DNA of 55,569 nt from contig CAMOSH010000003.1 in NCBI GenBank assembly GCA_946624575.1, positions 1 through 55,569 of the forward strand, written 5' to 3'. The position numbers and the translations under genes are program-made. The notes beneath the pieces were generated by a model. It was not told the DNA's origin, made no database searches, and worked only from the letters and a program-made list of their open reading frames with translations. Shown here in pieces: positions 49,254 through 55,569 of this stretch; the first letter of the stretch is position 1, and each line of letters opens with the position of its first letter. Source of the stretch: an uncultured Verrucomicrobiota bacterium (GTDB lineage Bacteria > Verrucomicrobiota > Kiritimatiellia > RFP12 > UBA3636).

Positions 49254-49282
49254 ATGATATCAGAACGCGCCTCTTTTGCCAA
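49254..49282 (-). promoter_or_regulatory. Promoter of yebC
   Basis: Minus-strand TTGGCA (49277-49282) and TATCAT (49254-49259), 17 bases apart, about 85 bases before the start at 49169. Confidence 0.55.
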
Positions 49283-49302
49283 TAGTGTTTTTTTCGCGCA
49301 CG

Positions 49303-49349
49303 CGCATCGGCGAACCGGTGGTGCGTTGCGCCTCCGGTCCGCCGATGCG
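49303..49349 (-). terminator. Possible terminator after trpB2
   Basis: CGCATCGGCG (49303-49312) and CGCCGATGCG (49340-49349) are perfect inverted arms, with CCGGT pairs inside. The hairpin follows the trpB2 stop on the minus strand but lacks a T run, so factor-independent termination is doubtful. Confidence 0.4.
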
Positions 49350-49364
49350 GGCGGTTGGGGAATG

Positions 49365-50741
49365 TCACTTCTGCGACGGCAGCTTGGAGAGCGACTCCGA
49401 CAATTCCGCGTCCGTGGGGATCTGGTCCCCCATCTGGCGGTCGTTGTACTTGGCGTAGGCGGTCAGATCGAAGTACCCGGTGCCGGTCAGCCCGAAGAAA
49501 ATCGTTTCCTCCTTTCCTTCGCGCTTGCAGCGCAGGGCTTCGTCGATCGCGGCGCGGATTGCATGGCTCGATTCCGGAGCCGGCAGCGTCCCTTCGGTGC
49601 GCGCGAAGAACTCCGCCGCCTCGAACACGGAAGTCTGCTCCACCGAAACCGCCTCCAGAAGGCCGTCGTGGTAGAGTTGCGACAGTATCGAGCTCATGCC
49701 GTGGAAGCGCAGTCCGCCGGCATGGTTGGCGCTGGGAATGAAGTCAGCGCCCAGCGTGTACATCTTCGCAAGCGGACAGATGCGGCCTGTGTCGCAGTAG
49801 TCGTAGGCGAATTTGCCGCGCGTGAAGCTCGGGCACGACGCCGGTTCCACGGCTACGAACCTGTAGTCCTTCTCCCCGCGAAGCTTTTCTCCCATGAACG
49901 GAGCAATCAGTCCGCCGAGGTTGGAGCCGCCGCCGGCGCAGCCGATGATGACGTCCGGCTTCACGCCCAAATTCTCGAACGCGCGATGCGCCTCCAGTCC
50001 GATGATCGACTGGTGAAGCAGCACCTGGTTCAGGACCGATCCCAACACATAGCGGTATCCATCATGCTTCACTGCGTACTCCACCGCTTCGCTGATCGCG
50101 CATCCGAGGGACCCCGTCGTTCCTGGATGCTCCGCGAGTATCTTCCGCCCGACTTCGGTCGTGTCCGACGGTGACGGCGTCACGTCCGCCCCGTACGTGC
50201 GCATGACTTCCCTGCGGAATGGCTTCTGCTCGTAGGAGCACTTGACCATGTAGACGCGGCAGTCGAGTCCAAAATGCGCGCACGCCATCGAGAGCGCAGT
50301 CCCCCACTGCCCTGCTCCGGTTTCCGTGGTCACACCTTTGAGTCCCTGCTTCTTGGCGTAGTACGCCTGCGCGATCGACGAGTTGAGCTTGTGCGACCCC
50401 GATGTGTTGTTCCCCTCGAACTTGTAGAATATCTTCGCCGGAGTGCCAAGGGCACGTTCGAGAAAGTACGCCCGGACCAGAGGAGACGGACGGTACATCT
50501 TGTAGAAATCCACGATTTCGCCGGGAATCGGGAAATACGCAGTCGTGTCGTCCAGTTCCTGCGCCACGAGTTCGTCGCAGAACACGTGCCCGAGTTCCTC
50601 CGCCGTGCATGGCTCCAGCGTCGCCGGATTGAGGAGCGGGGCCGGCTTGTTCTTCATGTCGGCCCGCAGGTTGTACCATTCTGTCGGGATTTCATGTTCG
50701 GGAAGATAGGTTTTGTACGGGATTTCGGGCATCTTGTTCAT
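49365..50741 (-). CDS. Tryptophan synthase beta-like protein, TrpB2 type
   Basis: A 458-residue PLP enzyme of the TrpB2 class, which is longer at the N-terminus than classical TrpB (about 400). The PLP lysine is in NNTSGSHKLNSSIAQAYYAK. The phosphate loop is GCAGGGSNLGGLIAPF. ETGAGQWGTALSMA matches the GAGQHG region. It joins indole or O-phosphoserine-like substrates to make tryptophan. It is a single gene with no trpA beside it, as is common for TrpB2, which may salvage indole. A second ATG three codons in (MPEIPYK) is an alternative start. Confidence 0.92.
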   Translation of the reverse strand: MNKMPEIPYKTYLPEHEIPTEWYNLRADMKNKPAPLLNPATLEPCTAEELGHVFCDELVAQELDDTTAYFPIPGEIVDFYKMYRPSPLVRAYFLERALGTPAKIFYKFEGNNTSGSHKLNSSIAQAYYAKKQGLKGVTTETGAGQWGTALSMACAHFGLDCRVYMVKCSYEQKPFRREVMRTYGADVTPSPSDTTEVGRKILAEHPGTTGSLGCAISEAVEYAVKHDGYRYVLGSVLNQVLLHQSIIGLEAHRAFENLGVKPDVIIGCAGGGSNLGGLIAPFMGEKLRGEKDYRFVAVEPASCPSFTRGKFAYDYCDTGRICPLAKMYTLGADFIPSANHAGGLRFHGMSSILSQLYHDGLLEAVSVEQTSVFEAAEFFARTEGTLPAPESSHAIRAAIDEALRCKREGKEETIFFGLTGTGYFDLTAYAKYNDRQMGDQIPTDAELSESLSKLPSQK

Positions 50742-50789
50742 TTTCCTGTCGAATTTCTTGTTTCCGCGCCAAAACGCGCAACGGCCCGG

Positions 50790-50818
50790 ACGATACTACT
50801 AATAGAAACGCATGTCAA
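50790..50818 (-). promoter_or_regulatory. Promoter of trpB2
   Basis: Minus-strand consensus TTGACA (50813-50818) and TATCGT (50790-50795) with 17-base spacing, about 50 bases upstream of the start. Confidence 0.65.
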
Positions 50819-50844
50819 GAAAAAGTTTGCGATTCTGAAAAAAC

Positions 50845-50873
50845 TTGATTTCGCGGCGGCAATTGACTAGACT
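50845..50873 (+). promoter_or_regulatory. Promoter of tRNA-Arg
   Basis: TTGATT (50845-50850) and TAGACT (50868-50873), 17 bases apart, 39 bases before the mature 5' end. Confidence 0.55.
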
Positions 50874-50912
50874 CCGGCCGTGCAACGCACCCCCGTTGCG
50901 CGAATAGTTTGC

Positions 50913-50989
<77 letters not shown>

Positions 50990-50993
50990 TTTC

Positions 50994-51039
50994 AAAACCC
51001 CTGTAAACACGCACAAAAGCCAATGTTTACGGGGGTTTT
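50994..51039 (+). terminator. Rho-independent terminator of tRNA-Arg
   Basis: AAAACCCCTGTAAACA (50994-51009) pairs with TGTTTACGGGGGTTTT (51024-51039) with one mismatch. The final T run follows the stem on the plus strand. From 51040 to 51236 no gene is visible. Confidence 0.75.
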
Positions 51040-51236
51040 CTCTATCTTGCGGGGTTCGGGCGTGTTCGGGCTTTACCCCCCTATTCCCTGCACGAATCAT
51101 CACCACAAAATCACCACGGCATCCCGGCGCGCATCCCTTGAACGCCACGCGGAGCGGCCTTGACCGCCGCCGCCCTCGACCCCGTAGCGGCCACGGAGAG
51201 AGCCAGGAAGGGCCGTGCCGCCGTCCGGTGGTGCAA

Positions 51237-52235
51237 CTATCCCCGACCGCCCACGCCCCCTCCTTCCTGCGCGTTCCGGCCCATCTCGCGGCGAAGTCCC
51301 GCTGGCGTCCGTCCGTCGCCAATCGCCCCGGCCGACCGGACTCCAGAGTGGCGTATGTCGGGCCGCGCGGAGAACGTCCCCGCGTTGTCAGTCGCGGACT
51401 TGACCTGCGATGAATCCTGATTGAACGGTATGTATTCGTTTGTTGGGATTCCATCGCCAGTCCCGTCCCCGGCGTCAACGACACTGCGGACAATCGGCCC
51501 GTCGAACTGGTCGTCCATGTGGTACATGGTCTCGTTTACAAGCCCGTCGATGCTTGTCCCGCCATCCGGGTTGTCTTCGTCGGCTTCGCCGAACAGGTCG
51601 TCGTTTCCGTTGAAGTTGGCATCGACAATGCGTGGATTTCGAATGTTCACGAAAACGCCATACGGGTTCTTCCTGTATGATCTGGCGACGTCGCGTTCGT
51701 CTGCGGTGTAGATTGCACCGGGGTATATGCCGCCATCCAGATCGCTCCCGTGCCACACGACCAGCGGCTCGCCGTTCTCGTCCACGACCTTCGACACGGA
51801 CGAGGGATTGAAATCTGAAAAGAAAAGTGCTAGTTTTCGGTCTTGACGGGACGTTCGCGCTCCGTCAGGCGACTCGCTCCTACCGGTCTGGAATTCCGGC
51901 AAGGTCGAGTCGTTTCCTTTTTCATACACTTCGACCGACGTCACCTCCGCGCCGTGGATGTTGTTTTGAGCGCCCTTGCCGGGATTGTCCTCCCGGACCG
52001 TGAAGCGGACATAGTGTTCTCCCGCGGCGTCCGTGAATTTGTTGACATACTGGTGATATGCCCGGATGTTCGGGTGCGCCTTGTGGCCCTCGAACTGTGT
52101 CTCGTTTTCGCTCCAAGCCTTTACGGATGTTTCGAACAGTTTCTTGAACGCGCCGATATAGTTGCGCTTGTAGACCATGCGGCCCGCGACGTTCGCCGGA
52201 AACCTGGCCTTGCGTCCGTCGTTCGCGTTCGGCAC
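51237..52235 (-). CDS. C-terminal part of a polyvalent protein: BECR/LPD-like plus ART-like domains
   Basis: A 332-codon frame from a GTG. Residues 5-115 (RKARFPANVAGRMVYKRNY, then HPNIRAYHQYVNKF and GEHYVRFTVREDNPGKG) resemble the BECR-fold or LPD-type nuclease-like modules of phage polyvalent proteins. From about 150, SKVVDENGEPLVVWHGSD, then AIYTADERDVARSY and VFVNIRNPRIVDA form an ADP-ribosyltransferase-like module. It ends with the module signature SQVKSATDNAGTFSARPDI. The same frame is open upstream to the TAG at 52358-52356, so this is very probably the downstream half of the protein encoded at 52356-55568, cut off by that amber codon. It also ends in TAG. Either a reinitiated product, a readthrough product or a pseudogene piece. 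Confidence 0.6.
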   Translation of the reverse strand: MPNANDGRKARFPANVAGRMVYKRNYIGAFKKLFETSVKAWSENETQFEGHKAHPNIRAYHQYVNKFTDAAGEHYVRFTVREDNPGKGAQNNIHGAEVTSVEVYEKGNDSTLPEFQTGRSESPDGARTSRQDRKLALFFSDFNPSSVSKVVDENGEPLVVWHGSDLDGGIYPGAIYTADERDVARSYRKNPYGVFVNIRNPRIVDANFNGNDDLFGEADEDNPDGGTSIDGLVNETMYHMDDQFDGPIVRSVVDAGDGTGDGIPTNEYIPFNQDSSQVKSATDNAGTFSARPDIRHSGVRSAGAIGDGRTPAGLRREMGRNAQEGGGVGGRG

Positions 52236-52355
52236 TTCTCCGAATGTCTCAAACGCTTCCGCAATCGCCGCCTTGTCCGCAAGTGGTGCGTATCCGGAAA
52301 TGTCCAGAGCCGGAAGTTCACGGATTGCGGCGGGGTCGATTTTATCTTGCCACCC

Positions 52356-55300
52356 CTAGGAATAGTAGCGCGCTTCCCAGTCACCGAACCAGCGCTTGAA
52401 GTTCTCCGTCCGCACCTGCACCCATTGGCGCTCGGCGAGATGCGTGTCGGCGCCGTTGGGCGCCTTCATCCAGCCGGGCTTCTTTGAGCCGTCCGGGTTC
52501 GTGTAGCGGGCGACGACTTCGTCGTACTGGCGCGCAGCTTCGGCGAGTTCGGCGTGTGCGGCGGCGGGGGCCTCGTCTGGCGGGTAGAAGCGGGCCGGGC
52601 CGATGTCGAGGATGGAGCCGACGATGTCCAGGCCGGTGTCGGCCACTACGTCGTCGTAGTCCACGTGCGTTGCGGCGGCGACGGCGGCGCGGCGCGCTTT
52701 CTGCATGGCCTTTTCTCCGGCGACGCCCAGCTCCGCGCCTTCGCCCATGCCGTGGGAGAAAAGATCTGTGGCGCGCGACATGATGCGTTCCTGCTGCATG
52801 TCGCCCAGGATGTCGGCGAATGCGGCGGTGCCGCGCTTCTGCGCGCGCGCTTTGATGTACTTGTCGGCGGCGGCGCGGGCGTCGGCGACGCTTTCCTTGC
52901 TGCCGAGCCGCCGCGCGATGGTGGCGTAGTCCGCGTCGGTGCGGTTGACGTAGCCCAGGCTGTCGGCGGCGATGATGGCGCGGACCATCACGTCGGGCGC
53001 GGTGGAGGTAGGATCCCACGCGTCGGCGCCCTCGCGCGGCCCGATGGAGGCTTGCGCGCCGGGGTTGACAGACGCCGGGGCTTGTGGCAGTGTTGCGGGC
53101 CGAACCGATCCTCCGTTAGAACCTCCTCCTTGAAGGAGCTCCAGCGTTTCGCCCGAAAGCGAACCGATTGCGGCAAGGGTCGGTTTCTCCATGTCTGCGA
53201 TGTCGAACGCGTACCGTTTTCCGCTCTTCGTTTCGAGTATGAGAAGATTGCACGGATAGACGTTGATGCCCATGCCGGGAACGAATACGCCAAACTTGGT
53301 GGGGCAACGATAGAACATTGCACCATTTTTGAACTGTCCGTTCGTGTGCTTCGGAGCCTCTTTCGGGCCGAGAGGCGTTGTTGCGAGGAGGTCTTCGAGG
53401 TTGACGGCCGCGCCAACCTTCGCCCTCCACAATTTCGCAATCTTTCGCTGGCTTTTGGCCTGTTCGGAATTCCAGAACTCTTTGACGAACTTTGGCGAGA
53501 CCTTTACTGGCTTGTCTGTTGGCGCGCCGAGTTGTGCAAACTCCTTGCCGACAATCGTGTTGCGGAGCATGTCCCGGACTTTCGTTTCGTCTTGAGCCTC
53601 TTTTGCCGTCAACAACGAATTGGCTACGACCATCATGTCCCGTCCGTTGATCGGGACGATGCTGTAGCGCTGCTCCCCGTCCACCCACTTGTGGTCGACG
53701 CGGATGTTGTCGTCGCGGAAGGAGACGTAGTTCCAGCCGGCCTCGTCGCCGTTCTTCACGCCCTTGCCGCCCCACGAATCGACCGGGTACTTGATGCCGT
53801 CGATGCCGGCGCGGGCGAGGAACTCGGAGGCGGCCTTCGGGGAGCCGAGGATGGTGGCGATTTCATGATAGAGCGTCTCGCCCGTGCCGACGGGCCTTCC
53901 GTCCTGCAACAAGTCGGAGAGGTCGCCCATCGTATTCCCGGCGTCTCGCCGTTCTGGGAACGCGCCGCCTTCCTTGAACTCGTCCGCGAAATACATGTCC
54001 CGGATGGCGTCGCGAATCCACTTGCGCTGCTCGTCGCTGACCGGCTCGTACCACTTGAGCAGGTGGCGCTCGGTCTCCTCGCCGTCCGCCCGGTCCGTGA
54101 AGAACGTCTGCTCGTAGAGGTTGCTTTGTTTCGGTTCCACCCTCCATTCAGACCCTTCGATCTCCTTCAACGCGCGGACATAGAAGTCGTCGTCTCCGTT
54201 TTTGATTTCCTCGCGAGCCGCTTTTTTGGCCGCTTCAACTGGATCGGACTCCTCCCGGTTCATGTTTATGAGCCATTCGCCGGGAGATTCAAAGTCTCCA
54301 TTTCCGAGAAGTCGTCCATCCTTGTAGATGTTTCTGTCGTCCTTACCGACTTTTCCATACGATTCCGCGACGCCGCGCTGGTTGCTGGCGTAGAGCCCCC
54401 AGCCGTACACCTGCGAGCCTTCGCCGGTTCCGACGTGCTGGAGCGAGGGCGCGTTGTCGATGCGGTAGCCGGTGACGTTGCCGTCCTTGTCCAGCACCGG
54501 GACGCGCTCGGCGTAGTCCGCCGCGCTGCCGGTGTAGAGGCCGGAGATGGAGTAGCGGGGCCGGGCCGGGAGGTTCGCGTTCTGCCACGCGACGGCCCCG
54601 TCGTAGTCGCCGTCGAAGGTCTTCTCCTCCACGGCGTGGCCGGGGTCGGCGACCATGAACACGATTCGCGGCATCCCGTGCCGCTCTCCGAAGCCGTGGC
54701 GCTCGCGCGCCGGGTCCTCCGGCTCGAACGATTCGTCGTAGGCCATGCTCGAGGCGCGCTTGAAGCCGAAGGCACTCTCGTAGAGGCTTGGAAGATTCGT
54801 CTTTCCGGGGAACTGGTAGCAGTCCAGTTTTGTTCCGCCAGACTTCTTGATGAGCGGGAATACGGTCCGCAAAAAGCCCTTTGTCCCTAGGGAAAACACC
54901 GACACGATGTTTCCGTCTTGTTCCACGGCGAAGCCGGAAAGTCCGTCTTCTGACAGCCAGCATTGCACGTCGTCCCCGTAGGAATCGTGCAGGTCAACGG
55001 CGTCTCCGTGCTTTAGATACTGCCTGACGATCGCGAAAACGTCATGGAAGGTCTGGCCATCCACCCGACCGATGCGCAAGTCCGCGCCGGTCTTTATGTT
55101 GGTCAGTAATTGAACACCATTGCCGTTGCGGCGGTATCCAGCCCCCACCCGTCCCGCCAGAACGTCGGCAAGTCGTCTGCGTAGTCCCTCATCAGCCGTT
55201 CGTTCTCCGCTGTGGTATTGGGATACCACTTCTGGAGGAGTTCCGCGACTTTCCTCTTGTAGTCGTCGAAACTCATCGTCTGGTTCGGGTTCTGGCTGGG

Positions 55301-55568
55301 CTCGCTGGACATTGCGGTTTCCTTGTTGGGCGGTTATTGTATCCGCATTGCGGAGGAAATCAAGGGGGCGCGTTCCGCGCACGGCGGGGAGCGAGGAACG
55401 GGGGACTTCGCCCCCCGCACCCCCCGGGGCGGCGTCGGGGGCGCGCTCGGCGGGGGTCACGGAGTAGCGCACGTCGGGGCGCGCGGAGAAGACGCCGGTG
55501 TTGTCCGTCGCGGACTTGACCTGCGAGGGGGAGAAGACCGCCCATTCCCGGTTGAGGTCGCCGTTGTA
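52356..55568 (-). CDS. Large polyvalent protein (5' end off window; ends at an in-frame amber codon)
   Basis: An open frame of 1070 codons from the window edge. The first 32 codons end another module (SQVKSATDNTGVFSARPDVR). Then follow a GNAT-like region (about 54650-55090: LSGFAVEQDGNIVSVFSLG, LYESAFGFKRASSMAYDESF) and an ART-like region (about 53660-54460: LQHVGTGEGSQVYGWGLYAS, LLKWYEPVSDEQRKWI, DGIKYPVDSWGGKGV, IRVDHKWVDGEQRYS). An unassigned domain (about 53180-53650) is next, then helices, and finally RTENFKRWFGDWEARYYS before TAG. Such proteins are injected or transferred with phage or plasmid DNA to modify host targets. Between 55103 and 55312 this frame has poor codon usage and a separate small gene fits better, so the frame may be an accidental fusion of two genes. 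A CTG start overlapping the small gene's stop (CTGA, near 55105) is possible. Confidence 0.6.
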   Translation of the reverse strand, partial: YNGDLNREWAVFSPSQVKSATDNTGVFSARPDVRYSVTPAERAPDAAPGGAGGEVPRSSLPAVRGTRPLDFLRNADTITAQQGNRNVQRAQPEPEPDDEFRRLQEESRGTPPEVVSQYHSGERTADEGLRRRLADVLAGRVGAGYRRNGNGVQLLTNIKTGADLRIGRVDGQTFHDVFAIVRQYLKHGDAVDLHDSYGDDVQCWLSEDGLSGFAVEQDGNIVSVFSLGTKGFLRTVFPLIKKSGGTKLDCYQFPGKTNLPSLYESAFGFKRASSMAYDESFEPEDPARERHGFGERHGMPRIVFMVADPGHAVEEKTFDGDYDGAVAWQNANLPARPRYSISGLYTGSAADYAERVPVLDKDGNVTGYRIDNAPSLQHVGTGEGSQVYGWGLYASNQRGVAESYGKVGKDDRNIYKDGRLLGNGDFESPGEWLINMNREESDPVEAAKKAAREEIKNGDDDFYVRALKEIEGSEWRVEPKQSNLYEQTFFTDRADGEETERHLLKWYEPVSDEQRKWIRDAIRDMYFADEFKEGGAFPERRDAGNTMGDLSDLLQDGRPVGTGETLYHEIATILGSPKAASEFLARAGIDGIKYPVDSWGGKGVKNGDEAGWNYVSFRDDNIRVDHKWVDGEQRYSIVPINGRDMMVVANSLLTAKEAQDETKVRDMLRNTIVGKEFAQLGAPTDKPVKVSPKFVKEFWNSEQAKSQRKIAKLWRAKVGAAVNLEDLLATTPLGPKEAPKHTNGQFKNGAMFYRCPTKFGVFVPGMGINVYPCNLLILETKSGKRYAFDIADMEKPTLAAIGSLSGETLELLQGGGSNGGSVRPATLPQAPASVNPGAQASIGPREGADAWDPTSTAPDVMVRAIIAADSLGYVNRTDADYATIARRLGSKESVADARAAADKYIKARAQKRGTAAFADILGDMQQERIMSRATDLFSHGMGEGAELGVAGEKAMQKARRAAVAAATHVDYDDVVADTGLDIVGSILDIGPARFYPPDEAPAAAHAELAEAARQYDEVVARYTNPDGSKKPGWMKAPNGADTHLAERQWVQVRTENFKRWFGDWEARYYS
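55103..55312 (-). CDS. Small element-encoded protein overlapping the polyvalent frame
   Basis: A 69-residue ORF, MSSEPSQNPNQTMSFDDYKR, then KVAELLQKWYPNTTAENERL and a GWGLDTAATAMVFNY end. It lies within the larger open frame but is read one frame over. Its codons are strongly G/C at third positions while the larger frame's are not over the same bases. An AAGGA site sits 7 bases before the ATG and a good promoter just upstream. The helix-loop pattern with a final G-x3-T-A-A-T-A resembles small phage-associated proteins of unknown role. It is judged the real gene in this stretch. Confidence 0.6.
   Translation of the reverse strand: MSSEPSQNPNQTMSFDDYKRKVAELLQKWYPNTTAENERLMRDYADDLPTFWRDGWGLDTAATAMVFNY
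55336..55363 (-). promoter_or_regulatory. Promoter of the 69-residue gene
   Basis: Minus-strand TTGATT (55358-55363) and TACAAT (55336-55341), 16 bases apart, 23 bases before the ATG at 55312. It lies inside a nominally open frame, which argues that the coding run is interrupted here. Confidence 0.55.
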
Positions 55569-55569
55569 G

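Larger units (their letters stand above)
51040..55569. mobile_element. Probable end of an integrated phage or conjugative element beside tRNA-Arg
   Basis: All coding DNA right of the tRNA consists of polyvalent-protein modules of the type carried by phages and ICEs (ART-like, GNAT-like and BECR/LPD-like domains). No integrase, relicase or structural gene falls in the window, and the far boundary and any duplicate of the tRNA 3' end are outside it. The call rests on gene content and position. Confidence 0.45.

Overview
The window looks like chromosomal DNA of a GC-rich, Gram-negative bacterium of the PVC superphylum. Kiritimatiellota/Lentisphaerota-type gut anaerobes fit best. This is an inference from the gene mix: a V-type ATP synthase K subunit, very long thrombospondin-type-3 and RHS surface proteins, an LpxC-like enzyme, MlaD and PBP1C. 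No rRNA or marker-gene phylogeny was possible. Housekeeping genes use G or C at nearly every third codon position. Two accessory islands and parts of the right end do not.

Layout. (1) 1-9413, all minus: a partial L-fucose/L-arabinose-isomerase-like gene, then an accessory island. Its main gene is a 1755-residue cell-surface protein with Ca-binding TSP3 repeats, two nidogen-like modules and a C-terminal lipase-like alpha/beta hydrolase. Downstream lie shortened copies of that hydrolase's C-terminal tail. The main tail and two of the copies are each coupled by overlapping or abutting stop/start codons to a membrane-anchored partner gene. One copy carries the first 31 residues of an EcoRI-type DNA methyltransferase. 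(2) 9692-18254: an MBL-fold hydrolase; a minus-strand operon (amino-acid ABC ATPase, NAD synthetase, PAS protein, GT2-GtrA glycosyltransferase); then an ACT-domain protein with a GT39-like membrane glycosyltransferase. (3) 18417-18941: a lone V-ATPase K subunit. (4) 19219-27193: a 2014-residue RHS protein with an AT-rich variable C-terminus, two small membrane proteins (candidate immunity), a truncated TSP3 gene, an RHS 5' remnant and a long palindrome. (5) 27320-31297: aspS, an mlaD-like gene, aroB. (6) 31309-40854, minus: one long run encoding a His-rich membrane protein, GspL/PilN-like and GspM/PilO-like proteins, an M42 peptidase, a GT2, a small membrane protein, a B12-binding radical SAM enzyme, PBP1C and a DsbD-like protein. 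(7) 41065-48242, plus: an alpha-toroid glycosidase-like protein, an exported zinc-finger protein, a Ser/Thr kinase, an LpxC-like deacetylase and a lipoprotein with WP-x-W repeats. (8) 48384-50741, minus: YebC and TrpB2. (9) 50913-50989: tRNA-Arg(CCG), followed by what looks like the end of an integrated element encoding phage/ICE-type polyvalent proteins. Its reading frame is broken by a single in-frame TAG and overlaps a small gene in another frame.

Best candidates for something undescribed: the TSP3-hydrolase/orphan-tail/partner array at 632-9413; the RHS locus whose flank holds remnants of both the TSP3 and RHS families; the exported zinc-finger/kinase/LpxC-like/WPxW operon; and the amber-split polyvalent protein. 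Promoters can be read by eye at many starts. They share a -10 of TATCNT or TAGACT, and two of them would give leaderless mRNAs.
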